Positions 8,240 through 17,085 are shown, counted from the first letter of the stretch. The stretch is DNA of 64,000 nt from Bin34 sp963422415 (GCA_963422415.1 OY729430.1:3038001-3102000); one strand, 5' to 3'. Notes: generated by a model not told the origin, from the sequence alone. Program-made: numbers and translations.

Positions 8240-8719
8240 TCATTCCCGGCAAAACGGATGGAATATCACGCTGTGCTCCACAAGTTCCCCGTGCTCGTAG
8301 ATGAACTTGCCGGAAAAGAACCGATCTCCCTCGAGCCAAGGCAAGAAAACGCGGTCCCCTGCCCAAAGGTTCAGATCCATGATTTTCTCGTTGGCAATCC
8401 AAGCCAGTTCGCCTTCGGGAGAGTCAACCAGCTGCCCGGAAAACCGGTCTGCGGTATAGACGAAGACATACCAGTCGTCCACTTCGTCAAAAGCCGGGAA
8501 GGTCAGAATACCGTGCAACACAGGTCTGCAAACAGACAAGCCGCTTTCTTCCCTCACTTCCCGTACCACACACTCCTCCGGAGTCTCCCCCAATTCAAAC
8601 TTGCCTCCTAGCCCGTTCCATTTGCCTTCATGGAAATCCCGGGGCTTCTTGTTGCGAAAGAGCATGAGCGTCTGTCCGGCCTTCCGAACGTAGCAGAGAG
8701 TGCCTAGTTTCATGACCAC
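8240..8719 (-). CDS. Nudix hydrolase, MTH1/8-oxo-dGTPase-like
   Basis: Nudix enzymes cleave nucleoside diphosphates linked to another group. The full Nudix box is present (G-x5-E-x7-REVxEESG): GGKFELGETPEECVVREVRE followed by ESG, at about residues 38-60. The N-terminus TLCYVRKAGQTLMLFRNKKP and KWNGLGGK resemble MTH1-type oxidised-purine triphosphatases, and DWYVFVYTAD and the WIANEKIMDLNLW region fit the same group. The product has 159 residues. It sits between the E1 genes and hisD on the same strand, 87 nt after the E1 beta stop. The substrate cannot be fixed from sequence. Confidence 0.9.
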   Translation of the reverse strand: MVMKLGTLCYVRKAGQTLMLFRNKKPRDFHEGKWNGLGGKFELGETPEECVVREVREESGLSVCRPVLHGILTFPAFDEVDDWYVFVYTADRFSGQLVDSPEGELAWIANEKIMDLNLWAGDRVFLPWLEGDRFFSGKFIYEHGELVEHSVIFHPFCRE

Positions 8720-8806
8720 ATCCTTGCAAGCATCGCAAGCATCCCGGAATCCGTCCCCGCCCGTCTTGTCGGCAGGGCCAGGATTTGCCAGGCGCAGCTG
8801 GGCAAA

Positions 8807-9859
8807 TCAGTAGGCTGCCAGTACACGGGCGGCCGTGCAAATTTGGGTCGCGTCGGGACGATAGGCCTGTTCAAGGGGCGGACTGAAGGGTACCGGCGTA
8901 TCCAATCCGCCTATACGCTGCACAGGGGCATCCAGATCCTCGAAAGCATGATCGGCTATGAAGGCCGCGACTTCAGCGCCAGCCCCCATGAAACGATTGG
9001 CCGCATGCACAATCAAGATCTTGCCGGTCTTGCGGACGGTGTCCAGAATGCTCTGCGTGTCCATAGGCTTCAGTGATCTCAGATCCAGCACTTCGACGTA
9101 AATCTCTTCCCGAGCCAGCTCCTCGGCCGCCGCCAGAGACTGCTGCAGCTGCGACCCGTACGTGACGATGGACAAGTCTTCCCCTGCACGGGCCACTTGG
9201 GCCTTGCCGATAGGCACAGTGTAGTCCCCGGCGGGCACTTCGCCTTGCAGGGAGCGATACAGCGGCTTGCACTCCATGTAGACAACCGGATTGTTGTCCC
9301 TGATGGCTGAAATCAGCAGCCCCTTGGCATCTGCCGGCGTACTTGGACAGACTACCTTGAGGCCTGGCACATGGGCAAACCACGCCTCCGGGTTCTGACT
9401 GTGAAAGGGGCCAGAATTTGTGCCGCCGTCGCTGGGGGCCCGAATAGTCCAGGGAACTGCCCGGCCTTGAATATAGTGGGCGCTGGCTGCGAACTGCACA
9501 ATGGCATCGAACGCAGTGGAAATGAAGTCGGCGAACTGCAGCTCAATCACGGGACGCAGCCCCATCATGGCCATGCCGGTAGCCATCCCGACAAAACCCA
9601 GTTCGCACATGGGCGTATTGATCACACGCCGGTCACCGTATTCCTCCCACAACCCCTTGGTGACTTTGAAAGCGCCTCCAAAGGAGCCACCGATGTCCTC
9701 CCCCAGCACCAGTACATTTTCGTCTCTTTGCATTTCAAACCCGAGCGCCTCGGATACAGCCTGTATATAGGTCAGAATGCGTGGGCCGGCAAAGACGTCG
9801 CCCGATCTCTGGGCAGTTCCTGTCGTTGGCGCCGGGCCAGCGACTTGGTCAATCAGCAT
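8807..9859 (-). CDS. 2-oxoacid dehydrogenase E1 component, beta subunit
   Basis: The beta subunit of the thiamine-diphosphate E1 enzyme works with the alpha subunit to decarboxylate pyruvate, acetoin or a branched-chain 2-oxoacid. The 350-residue protein shows VLGEDIGGSFGGAFKVTKGL, NTPMCELGFVGMATGMAM, RAPSDGGTNSGPFHSQNPEA and the C-terminal DTPVPFSPPLEQAY. The ATG at 9859 overlaps the end of the alpha gene by 11 nt and gives the normal family start; an upstream in-frame ATG would add 31 residues lying inside the alpha gene. No E2 or E3 gene is nearby, so the substrate is open. Confidence 0.93.
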   Translation of the reverse strand: MLIDQVAGPAPTTGTAQRSGDVFAGPRILTYIQAVSEALGFEMQRDENVLVLGEDIGGSFGGAFKVTKGLWEEYGDRRVINTPMCELGFVGMATGMAMMGLRPVIELQFADFISTAFDAIVQFAASAHYIQGRAVPWTIRAPSDGGTNSGPFHSQNPEAWFAHVPGLKVVCPSTPADAKGLLISAIRDNNPVVYMECKPLYRSLQGEVPAGDYTVPIGKAQVARAGEDLSIVTYGSQLQQSLAAAEELAREEIYVEVLDLRSLKPMDTQSILDTVRKTGKILIVHAANRFMGAGAEVAAFIADHAFEDLDAPVQRIGGLDTPVPFSPPLEQAYRPDATQICTAARVLAAY

Positions 9860-10828
9860 AGACACCTTCCATGACCGTCGCGGCATCCGGGTAGGGACTG
9901 CCTTCGGCAAAGGCAATGGCTTTGTCCATTTCCCGTTCCACCCGGTCCTCAACCTCTGTCAGATCAGTGTCTGTCAATCCAACGTCCCGCAGTTTGGCCT
10001 GATACCGAGATACAGGATCCTGATCCGCCCACGTGGCCAGCAAATCCTCCGGGACATACTCGGCCCCGTCATGCAGAGCATGGCCCAGCATTCTCATGGT
10101 CTTGGCTTCAATGAGACCGGGGCCTTGACCTTGTCGGGCCAAGTCTAGATACTCGTGGGTCGCGTGATACATGGCTTCGACGTCATTGCCATCCACCACC
10201 TGCGCCTTGACTCCGTGTGCCAAGGCCTTCTCGGCCAGATTCGTGACCGCAGAGTGCGCGTCTACAGGAGTGGAATAGGCATACTGGTTGTTTTCCAGAA
10301 TCACCACCAGCGGAGCCTGATAGACCGCCGCCATATTCAGGGTTTCATGGAAAGTCCCTGTGGTTGAAGCTCCATCCCCACATACTGTGAGGGCCGCTTG
10401 GGGCTGGTCCCGGATCTTGAAACTCATTGCCGCACCAGAGCCACTGACATGGATTGCGGGATGTGACTGACAAATCCGATCAGATTGCAACCCAAATCCC
10501 CGACACCATGCATGTTCGCATCCCGGCCGCGGGTAGCTCCTGTTGCCTTGCCCAAGTAGTTGGACAGCAGCTTGCCAGGCGACACCCCCCGTACCATATG
10601 GGTGCCGACATTGCGATGCATGGGAGCCGCTATGTCGTCTTCTTCCAAAGCATAGCCGCACCCTACACTGATTGCCTCGTGACCTCGAGCGCTGAAACTG
10701 GTGCCTAGCCCACGTCCCTGTTTCCACAGCGAAACCATGCGTTCGTCAAAACGACGGGTGAGGTAGAGATAGTAATAGATTTCCAGTCGCTGGGCAGTGC
10801 ACAACCTTGGGGAAAAGCTGCGGTTCAT
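9849..10828 (-). pseudogene. 2-oxoacid dehydrogenase E1 alpha subunit, broken by one frameshift
   Basis: Two overlapping frames together make a normal E1 alpha subunit of about 325 residues. The 5' frame (10828 to 10424) reads MNRSFSPRLCTAQRLEIYYY through the GVGDLGCNLIGFVSHIPQSM region. The rest, in the next frame, begins SGAAMSFKIRDQ and contains the thiamine-diphosphate motif GDGASTTG...ENNQYAYSTP. The switch is needed at about 10437-10441, where one base appears missing in GTGGCTCTGG. Apart from this base both halves are well conserved and the beta gene is intact. It may be a recent mutation, a sequencing or assembly error, or a recoding site. The start overlaps the cmk stop by 4 nt. Confidence 0.85.
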
Positions 10829-11568
10829 GGGGTTAGGAATCGATCCCTGAGTTGCTGTCGCACCTGGTCCACAGCCTGATCCAAGGACCAGTCCGTCGTG
10901 TCCAAAATAATAGCGCTGTCCGCGGGCTGGGCAGGAGCCAGAGTCCGGGTGCTGTCAACTCGATCTCGCGTTTCCAGATCGGCCAGCACTTTCTTTTCGC
11001 TCAGATCCTCTCCACGGACTTGGAGCTCTGCATGGCGACGCTTGGCTCTGACTTTGGGATCTGCAGTCAGAAAGTACTTGCATTCGGCATCCGGGAATAC
11101 CACTGTGCCTATGTCACGACCTACCATAATCACTCCTTGCTTGTGTCCCTTCCCGTCCAAGTACACCAGCGCAATGCGACGCATTCGTGCAGTCAAACTG
11201 GACCGCACCCTGGAGTGGGCGGCCACTTCCGGCAGCAATTGATCAATCTCTTTTTTGCGCAGCTCCCAAGTCACGTCCCGATTCCCGACCAGCACTGTAG
11301 TGGTGACGCCTGTGGCTTGGGCTGCCGGCTCGGGGGCCCTCAGTTCGAATTCCAGACAGTCAGCAACCTCAGCCAAATGATCGGAGGCAAAGGGTGGGGA
11401 TCCATCCAACAACGCCTTCCAGCAGACAATGCGATACAGGATGCCAGTATCAAAGAAAAGGTAATCCAGCTCTTGGGCCAGGCGAAACCCCACGGTGGAT
11501 TTGCCGGATGCAGTGAGACCGTCAAGCGCAATGAGGCGCGGCAAGTGCAGCCGCTGTTGGACATCCAC
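10825..11568 (-). CDS. cmk: Cytidylate kinase
   Basis: Cmk phosphorylates CMP and dCMP with ATP. The P-loop ALDGLTASGKSTVGFRLAQ is followed by the substrate-binding DTGILYRIVCWKAL. Further on come the conserved GRDIGTVVFPDAECKYFLTA and the RxxRDRVDSTR-type segment (DLETRDRVDSTRTLAPA). A GTG at 11568 gives 247 residues and has an AGAGAG ribosome site 8 nt upstream; a second GTG at 11577 is also possible. The frame stays open well upstream, but that part matches no kinase sequence. The stop overlaps the E1 alpha start as ATGA. Confidence 0.9.
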   Translation of the reverse strand: MDVQQRLHLPRLIALDGLTASGKSTVGFRLAQELDYLFFDTGILYRIVCWKALLDGSPPFASDHLAEVADCLEFELRAPEPAAQATGVTTTVLVGNRDVTWELRKKEIDQLLPEVAAHSRVRSSLTARMRRIALVYLDGKGHKQGVIMVGRDIGTVVFPDAECKYFLTADPKVRAKRRHAELQVRGEDLSEKKVLADLETRDRVDSTRTLAPAQPADSAIILDTTDWSLDQAVDQVRQQLRDRFLTP

Positions 11569-11603
11569 TGGAAACACTCTCTGAGTCAGTTCGGGCACGC
11601 AGC

Positions 11604-11828
11604 TCAGGATTTGAACAGTACCTTGGATACGCCGGGCCGAGCGGCGTGGTGGAAAGCGTCCAAGCCGACGGTCAGGGAAAATTCCCGATCTACGAGATAG
11701 CCCATCTTCTCGGAAACGGCATGCAGATTTGCATGCAACCGGCACAGGTCGAGAAAGCGCTCCTGGCTGCCCGACCGCTCTTTCAAGGCGGCTTGGCGCC
11801 ACTTGGCAATGAAGGCATCCGGGGTCAT
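11604..11828 (-). pseudogene. N-terminal fragment of an MmeI-like DNA methyltransferase (copy 1)
   Basis: The first 31 residues from the ATG at 11828 (MTPDAFIAKWRQAALKERSG, continuing to LDLCRLHA) are the hallmark start of large MmeI-like adenine-specific DNA methyltransferases, which are normally about 900 residues. After about 30 residues the homology stops, and the frame ends at 74 residues with sequence I cannot place. Only a start fragment remains. A second, more decayed copy of the same start lies at 15900-16476. Family knowledge: such enzymes occur in restriction-modification and other phage-defence loci. Confidence 0.7.
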
Positions 11829-12037
11829 GGCGCGTCGGGAAATCGAAAGGGACAATCGCAGGATTCGATCCGGTTTCTCAGCCAACCCACCTTGGAATCG
11901 TGTTTACCATGCAAAAGTCCCGCATATCATACTAGGTGGATTAGCTCTATGGTCAACCGAATGATTGTGCGAGAAACGCAAGATCCCAATCGTAGCAGAA
12001 ACAATGCATAAGACACTCAGTTCGTCGATTTGTACAG
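11750..12037. repeat. Diverged direct repeat C, copy 1
   Basis: This segment matches 16398-16602 in the same orientation with many substitutions and a length difference. Shared strings include GCTCTTTCAAGGCGGC, ACTTGNCAATGAAGGC, CTATGGTCAACC and TTGTACAG near the end. It covers the methyltransferase start and the stretch upstream of it. The similarity was judged by eye. Confidence 0.75.
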
Positions 12038-12070
12038 CTGGACAAATTCCGACAGCAGCCGAACGGTATT

Positions 12071-12703
12071 TTGCTCTACACGGAAACGGCGTCGGAATCG
12101 CTCAATCTGCAATTCTGCTCTGCCGTAGTCAACTATGATATCCCGTGGAACCCGATGACACTGGAACAACGCGCCGGATGCATTGACCGCATCGGACAGC
12201 AACGTCCGGTGGTGGATGTGGTGAACCTGTTCTACGCGGAGACAGCGGAACACGATGCCTATGAAGCCGTAGCCCGCCGCTTCGAGAGCATTCGCGCCCA
12301 TGTGGGCGAATATCCTCCCATCATCGCTGCCGATATCCAACGCATCATTCGCGAGGAGTCCAATCCTGACGCCGAGCTGGAACGATTGATTGCTCAGAAC
12401 GAATTCGACATCAATCGGCTGAATACCGATTGGGACGCTCCAAATGCCCTTGGCAATCCCCGTGTCACTATGGATGACTTGGAGAAACCGCTGCATCAAC
12501 CGGAACTGATGCCGGCTGGCTGGTCAGTGAACGGGGTCGGTGGCAGGCACTGGGAGGTAACCGATCCGGCAGGATACTGTGCTCGGGTAACCACCGACCC
12601 CGAGGCGTACCAACATGCCGACGGTCGTTTGCAATGGTGGTCTGGCCTGCGCCATCACAACCCCAAAAACGATAGCTCGCCAAGCGATTGTCCCGTGTCC
12701 TGA
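12071..12703 (+). pseudogene. C-terminal remnant of a SNF2-type helicase
   Basis: The frame begins inside the helicase C-terminal lobe without a proper start. ASESLNLQFCSAVVNYDIPW and NPMTLEQRAGCIDRIGQ are the motif V-VI region of SNF2-family ATPases, usually followed by several hundred residues and preceded by about 500. The motif VI consensus has EQRIGRIDRIGQ; here the second arginine is cysteine, which should impair ATP hydrolysis. About 210 residues survive, ending at a TGA. The product is not expected to be active. It lies divergent to the methyltransferase fragment, a pairing seen in defence loci such as DISARM; the link to that system is inference. Confidence 0.75.
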
Positions 12704-12741
12704 CACCCCGCTTCAATATTCCTAACAGTCCTGCAGCAAGT
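12435..12741. repeat. Diverged direct repeat A, copy 1 (helicase gene tail)
   Basis: About 307 bp, starting ACGCTCCAAATGCCC and running past the helicase stop (GTGTCCTGACACC...CAGCAAG). It recurs in the same orientation at 14737-15049 with scattered substitutions. In this copy the reading frame is intact to its stop. Confidence 0.85.
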
Positions 12742-12999
12742 CAGCCGGCACGGAGAGAAAGACGCTTTGTCGGGGGACATTGTCTTGGCTGCTTCATTGC
12801 AGGATTCAGAGACACCTTCCACAACATTCCGCAAGGCAAGTCCCAACCCTCAATGTTCTCTCCTGTATCTTTTCCAGGCCGCCGTATAGGCAGTCTGCTT
12901 GGCAGATGTCCAAGGGTACTGTTCTCCACCCTAGGCTGGCCGTCAGTCATAGGGCTACCTAGAGGTACAGGGTTTGCTTCTTTCTTGGCTAATTCTTCA
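12742..12999. other. Gap inside the island, no gene supported
   Basis: This 258-bp stretch between repeats A and B has only weak, unconvincing frames on both strands, with no recognisable motif, ribosome site or repeat copy. I see nothing that can be named. Confidence 0.4.
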
Positions 13000-13360
13000 A
13001 TTTCAGGTTCAATTTCCACTTGAGTACACTTGCATTCATCAATTGAATACTGTGGAGACACAGATCTGTGGCACATACAAAGACAGGTAGTCTCCATGTC
13101 TCAATATACAGCTCCCTCTCCAGCCCGCAACCCTCAGAAGGCGCGTTCCAACATCCGGGTCAGCCGCGTGCATCTGTTGCAGATTCGTGAACTGGCGGCA
13201 CAGTTTGACTGCTTGTCCTACACGAGTCTCGATCCGGATTTACAGCCACGACCTTCTGCCGCGGCTTTGGTACGAGCCATTGCCGAGGGTGAACTGGATC
13301 TGAAGCGCGTCAGGCCACCAGCCAATCCACCACGCGGGAGGATCTAATGATCGTCCCTTC
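13000..13360. repeat. Diverged direct repeat B, copy 1
   Basis: Contains the small gene at 13096-13347 and about 95 bp upstream of it. It matches 16797-17085 in the same orientation. Shared strings include AAGACAGGTAGTCTC, CTCCAGCCCGCAACCCTC, AAGGCGCGTTCCAACAT and GCCGAGGGTGAACTGGA. In both modules the repeat is followed about 350-370 bp later by a gene for an exported protein. Confidence 0.85.
13096..13347 (+). CDS. Small basic protein of repeat B, possibly DNA-binding
   Basis: The 83-residue product has a basic N-terminus (PARNPQKARSNIRVSRVH) and a helical middle (LLQIRELAAQF). The segment PRPSAAALVRAIAEGELDLK is similar in feel to the strand-helix ends of small ribbon-helix-helix-like regulators. 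That similarity is weak and I do not assign a family. The frame is intact here, while the copy at 16891 has lost about 80 bases and is frameshifted. Intactness in only one copy suggests either recent function or chance survival. It precedes an exported-protein pseudogene. Confidence 0.45.
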   Translation: MSQYTAPSPARNPQKARSNIRVSRVHLLQIRELAAQFDCLSYTSLDPDLQPRPSAAALVRAIAEGELDLKRVRPPANPPRGRI

Positions 13361-13447
13361 AAGGCGGTGCGGTCATAGCCTACCCCTCACCCCCAAGCGG
13401 TAAGGGATGCATCCTGTTCCACTCTATGGTGTCGCGAGGTATACATT

Positions 13448-14719
13448 ATGATTATGCATCACAGAATACAAACACACGCCCGCACAACGCTGTGGTCCGT
13501 CTTGCTCAACCTGGCCCTGCTGGCCAGCTTAGCTGGGGTCAACGCCACCTACGCGGAGGAGGTGCCCGCACCAGATGAGAATGGGCTGATTTACACAACA
13601 CCTCCCAGTATGTTCCAGCGCTTATCCTGCTGGATGTCTGTATACAAGAGCCTAGTGAGACTGGAGAGACACCGGATCAAAGAGCCCTTGGCAACGCCTG
13701 AAGTGCCATGTGGGGTACAGATAAACAGCCAGTATTGAGTATCAACGATGGGGTGAAGCCACAGCCGATTTGGACTGTACTGCCACTGTGTCAGAGGCTG
13801 ATTCAGCATCGTGCAGAACGGTAGACGTGGACATGACAGATATTTGGGATCCGCCCTTCAGAGCCCACCATAAAGTGTATATTGACTGTTATCCCGATTG
13901 AGACATCGTCTGCACAGTAACAACGGGCCATGGCCGCCGCTTGTTTGAGACAGTGGGCGGTAGTGTGACATGTACCATGACCACTACTTTTTTTCTGGAA
14001 GCCTTTGGCCAGCTGACGCCGGATACCGCCGCCATTGATACTGAGGCTGAAGATCTCTACAGCGTGTTTCACGGGCAGGCAGAATTGATGGGCTGGTCTA
14101 CCCTTGCGACGCGACATCCTGTGCTCTGGAACATGCACGGAGACCAAATTGACCGCTGGGGACGCCTCCTCCAGGATCGGCTGGACGCAGGTTGGCATAG
14201 AGGATGGGAATATGAATCCTCTGTGTGCCCTGCCCGCCCTAGGACAATGCTTGGACGATGCCCCTCCACCGTTTCGGGATCATGACGCTGGCAGGGCTGC
14301 AGGTGTCAATATGCAACCTGTAGTCTCCTACGGGTCAAGCAAAAGGAAACATCTACCCGGACAGCAATTGGTTCAACCTGTCCCGGCCGGTCCGGTTGAA
14401 GGCGCATATTGCTTTCGATCGGACATGGACCCTGGGACCTCTGACCGCGCTGCCTACCTACTTCCCGTACACGGGATCAGAGTCCTTTGCGTTTGGCCCC
14501 GTGGTCACCCTGCCAGTCCGGCACCGGATCCAGATGTCGGCCGAAACTCCCTTCACTGACAATCTAGTGCCTGTAAGTCAAGGCTTGGCCGCCACGCTGC
14601 CGGAGTGGAACGCAAGTACGGCGTCTTGGACGCTTACCTTGGCCCTTTATATCACTGCAACCGACCTCTTGCCGGATGCCCACCGCCGCGACTGGACTGT
14701 GCGTGTGACGCATGTATAG
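13448..14719 (+). pseudogene. Decayed gene for an exported protein
   Basis: The start is well preserved: an ATG at 13448, a clear signal peptide (LWSVLLNLALLASLAGVNA, then TYAEEVPAPDENG). The frame then breaks near 13700-13730. It continues from about 13735 in another frame (ending DIWDPPFRAHHKVYIDCYPD), meets a TGA at about 13901, and runs on past it to about 14230. A final piece in another frame runs from about 14396 to 14719 (LTALPTYFPYTGSESFAFG). In the joined reading there are spaced cysteines (CTATV, SCRT, DCYP, VCTV, VTCT), fitting an extracellular protein of about 400 residues. No family is recognised. Confidence 0.5.
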
Positions 14720-14736
14720 GAGACACTCTGTCTAGA

Positions 14737-15049
14737 ACGCTCCAAATGCCCTTGGTCCCCTCCCCATAGTACCATGGATGACTTGGGGAAATCGCCATAT
14801 CAACCGAAATTGATGCCAACGGGCTGATCAGTGCACTGGGTCGGTAGCAAGCACCGGAATGTAACCGATCCTGCAGGATACTGTGCTCGGACAACCACTG
14901 TTCCTGAAGCGTACCAACACGCCGACGGTCGCTTGCAATGGTAGTCTAGCCCGCGCCATTACAACCCCAACAATGACAGCCCGCCAAGCAATTATCCTGT
15001 GTCCTGACACCTCACTTCAACATTCACAACAGTCCCGCCGCAAGACGGG
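14737..15049. repeat. Diverged direct repeat A, copy 2
   Basis: Second copy of the helicase gene tail (see 12435-12741). In this copy the reading frame is destroyed: for example ATGCCAACGGGCTGATCAG introduces a TGA, and the TGG tryptophan codons become TAG or TAA-like. It is not coding. It lies directly after the exported-protein pseudogene and directly before the alcohol dehydrogenase pseudogene. Confidence 0.85.
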
Positions 15050-15059
15050 ATCTGAGGTT

Positions 15060-15560
15060 GCCGACAGGCTGTCACCAGTGGTGACCAAGCAACTCTTGGC
15101 CATGGCACGACACTTGCCCGTTCCACTCTGCCGCACCCCGGTAGCGATAGCGTCAGCTGTTCCTGGATTCGCAAGGCGGCCACAGGTTCGATCAGGACCA
15201 TCGTGAGATATCGTCCAGCGCTTCGAGAGCGGCATGCAGATTCGCGATGGGCAGGACTAGACAGTCGGCAAAGGCACCATCTTGGTTGACAATACCCAGG
15301 CAAGCCCAATCTGGACAATGGAAGAATTCCTTGCAGAGGCAATCCGCGCAGACGCCGCATCCAACATTGATTTCGCCCACTCCCCTCCACCCCTGCCCAA
15401 TAGGAAGCCGCGGGACTGCGCCTGACCATACCCACAAATTCGTGACCCAGAACGAGGCTGGCTTTGGAGTTGTACCCGGCCACCAGATCCAGACCCTGTT
15501 GCGTAAGTCTGAGCGCCTGCATATATCCGTTCCATTCCGTACACAATAGATGTCCGCATT
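15060..15560 (-). pseudogene. Fragment of a zinc-dependent alcohol dehydrogenase
   Basis: Pieces in two frames match the catalytic domain of medium-chain dehydrogenases. They include DLVAGYNSKASLVLGHEFVG (the GHE region near the catalytic zinc) and then, after a frame change, VGEINVGCGVCADCLCKEFF with HCPDWACLGIVNQDGAFADC (the four-cysteine structural zinc loop). A final piece is LIEPVAALRIQEQL. The Rossmann domain is missing or unreadable. The product cannot be an enzyme. It is flanked by repeat A copy 2 and a methyltransferase pseudogene, so it was probably brought in with, or interrupted by, the island's rearrangements. Confidence 0.65.
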
Positions 15561-15899
15561 GGAAGAATATGGGAATCCCTGAACAAGGCCAAGACACTGT
15601 CAGACCTCCATTTTTCTGGCTATCAGGTGCATCCATTGTCAGGTACTGTACGCAGTTTTTGGAATGTCTCTGTGCCCGGTCACAGGAGAGGCGTCGGCTT
15701 TCTCCCGACATGGCCCTACACCTAGAAAAATAGGCCGGCTCAATCCCGCCTTCTGGGGATACGGCGGTAGGGCAAGGCTGCCCTACTGCCAGCCCACTCC
15801 CAAGCGGATCCTCACAATTCTCGGCACCGCCGATATCTCCTTGGGAAACCGCCCAGATATCCGTTGGCGCCTCATTGCCTAGGCTCCAGTCTCCTACTG
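15561..15899. other. Gap inside the island, no gene supported
   Basis: About 340 bp between the dehydrogenase and methyltransferase pseudogenes. A long minus-strand frame crosses it but shows no motif, and its composition looks like chance openness. I see no promoter, terminator or repeat here. Confidence 0.4.
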
Positions 15900-16476
15900 C
15901 CGGAACTGCCAAGATCCACTGTAATCAAGGGCCAAAATGCCATGGTCTGGGCCGAAGATGAAGCGGACGCGAGATCCGAACCGGAAGTTGCATTCGCCAC
16001 ACAAACTGCAACGGAAACATTTGATCAGCCTGTTGAAGAATTTGTTAGTTATCCCTTTCCTTTCAAACACACCACCAAGAACTCGGAAGCACTCTTGGCA
16101 CGCATGCCGCGGCATGCGTGTAAACATGTGGCTGGACAGCAATCCCACGTCCTCGGCGAACATGCAGAAAACTCGACGATTCACAAAATGGGCCACTGCC
16201 TGCGAATCGTGTCTCGGTCTCCGCAGATCCCACGCTAGAGCGGCAAACGCGGTCGTGACGCGCTCGGCCAGAGACCGCCAACTCGCCCTGAATTCGGACA
16301 TCGCCCACTTGAGCTTGTCTCGTACCGCATTCAAGGCAGTTAGGACTCCGCCTTTGCTCGAAGTCGGACCCTCCAGCAGCTGGCAGCTGGCACACATCAA
16401 TGAGACGCTCTTGGCCGCCCGACTGCTCTTTCAAGGCGGCCTCGATTCACTTGACAATGAAGGCTTCCGGCGTCAT
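15900..16476 (-). pseudogene. Decayed MmeI-like DNA methyltransferase, N-terminal part (copy 2)
   Basis: From the ATG at 16476 the frame reads MTPEAFIVK, then a TGA where the family has tryptophan, then IEAALKEQSGGQERLIDVCQ. After a frameshift, a second stretch reads VAHFVNRRVFCMFAEDVGLL followed by SSHMFTRM. This is the helical region that precedes the catalytic domain in MmeI-like enzymes. The catalytic NPPY region is absent. At least one stop and one frameshift make it a clear pseudogene, more decayed than the fragment at 11604-11828. Confidence 0.75.
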
Positions 16477-16602
16477 GGTGCGCTGTGGAACATCAAGGGG
16501 ACAATTGCAGATGGGATCTATGGTCAACCAGATGATTTCGTGAGAAACTCACGATCCGGACAGAAGCAACGCACGGGATATCCAGTTCGTCGGCTTGTAC
16601 AG
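16398..16602. repeat. Diverged direct repeat C, copy 2
   Basis: Second copy of the methyltransferase-start repeat (see 11750-12037), same orientation. It ends near the shared TTGTACAG string. Confidence 0.75.
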
Positions 16603-16796
16603 GCCGTGGGCCAATGTTTCCTCTAGAAATTGATCAGGGGGTTGACACCCTCGGTGTCTGCCTCTGCGGGAAGCCTGTGAAGGTGGGACAATCCGAGGCC
16701 ACACGGCTTTTTCAACATCCACAGTGTTGTATAGCTTTTGTCGTCCAGCCGAATTGCTGGGCCTTGGAGCACGGGGGCTCTCTCTTAAGTTGATTC

Positions 16797-17085
16797 TTGA
16801 ATTTCCACTGAGAGGTACACGAAAGCCATCAAAAATATTGTATATCGTAGAGACACGGTTCTATGACACATATGAAGACAGGTAGTCTCAATGTCCCAGC
16901 ATATAGATCCTTCTCCAGCCCGCAACCCTCGGAAGGCGCGTTCCAACATTCGTGTCGGCATTTACAGCCACGACGTTCTGCCGCTGCTCTGGTCTGAGCC
17001 ATTGCCGAGGGTGAACTGGAGATGAAGCGAATCCGACTGTCGGCCAATCCGCCACGCGGTGAGGACCTGATGATATCGTCCCTCA
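16797..17085. repeat. Diverged direct repeat B, copy 2
   Basis: Second copy of repeat B. Relative to copy 1 about 80 bases are missing between AACATTCGTGTC and ATTTACAGCCACGACG. The small gene is therefore frameshifted and ends after 44 codons (16891-17025). It lies upstream of a terminator-like hairpin and the intact exported-protein gene. Confidence 0.85.
16891..17025 (+). pseudogene. Truncated copy of the repeat B small protein
   Basis: Starts MSQHIDPSPARNPRKARSNI, closely matching the gene at 13096, then an internal deletion shifts the frame and the product ends after 44 residues. The downstream part of the original gene is still visible in another frame (GELEMKRIRLSANPPRG). Confidence 0.7.

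Noticed and set aside
10424..10440. Programmed frameshifting in the E1 alpha gene
   Set aside because: No slippery heptamer, internal ribosome site or downstream pseudoknot is apparent; mutation or sequence error is simpler.
11569..11802. A 78-residue N-terminal extension of cytidylate kinase
   Set aside because: The added sequence has no kinase homology and overlaps the methyltransferase fragment; a GTG start gives the normal protein.
12741..13097. A 118-codon minus-strand frame between repeats A and B
   Set aside because: No motif, no ribosome site and no copy in module 2.
14992..15912. A 306-codon minus-strand frame across repeat A copy 2 and the dehydrogenase remnant
   Set aside because: It joins unrelated remnants in one chance frame; recognisable dehydrogenase pieces need two frames.
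16620..16790. A short cysteine-containing plus frame (VCLCGKPVK...HPQCCIAF)
   Set aside because: Resembles a zinc ribbon at a glance, but has no start, is under 60 codons and sits in decayed DNA.
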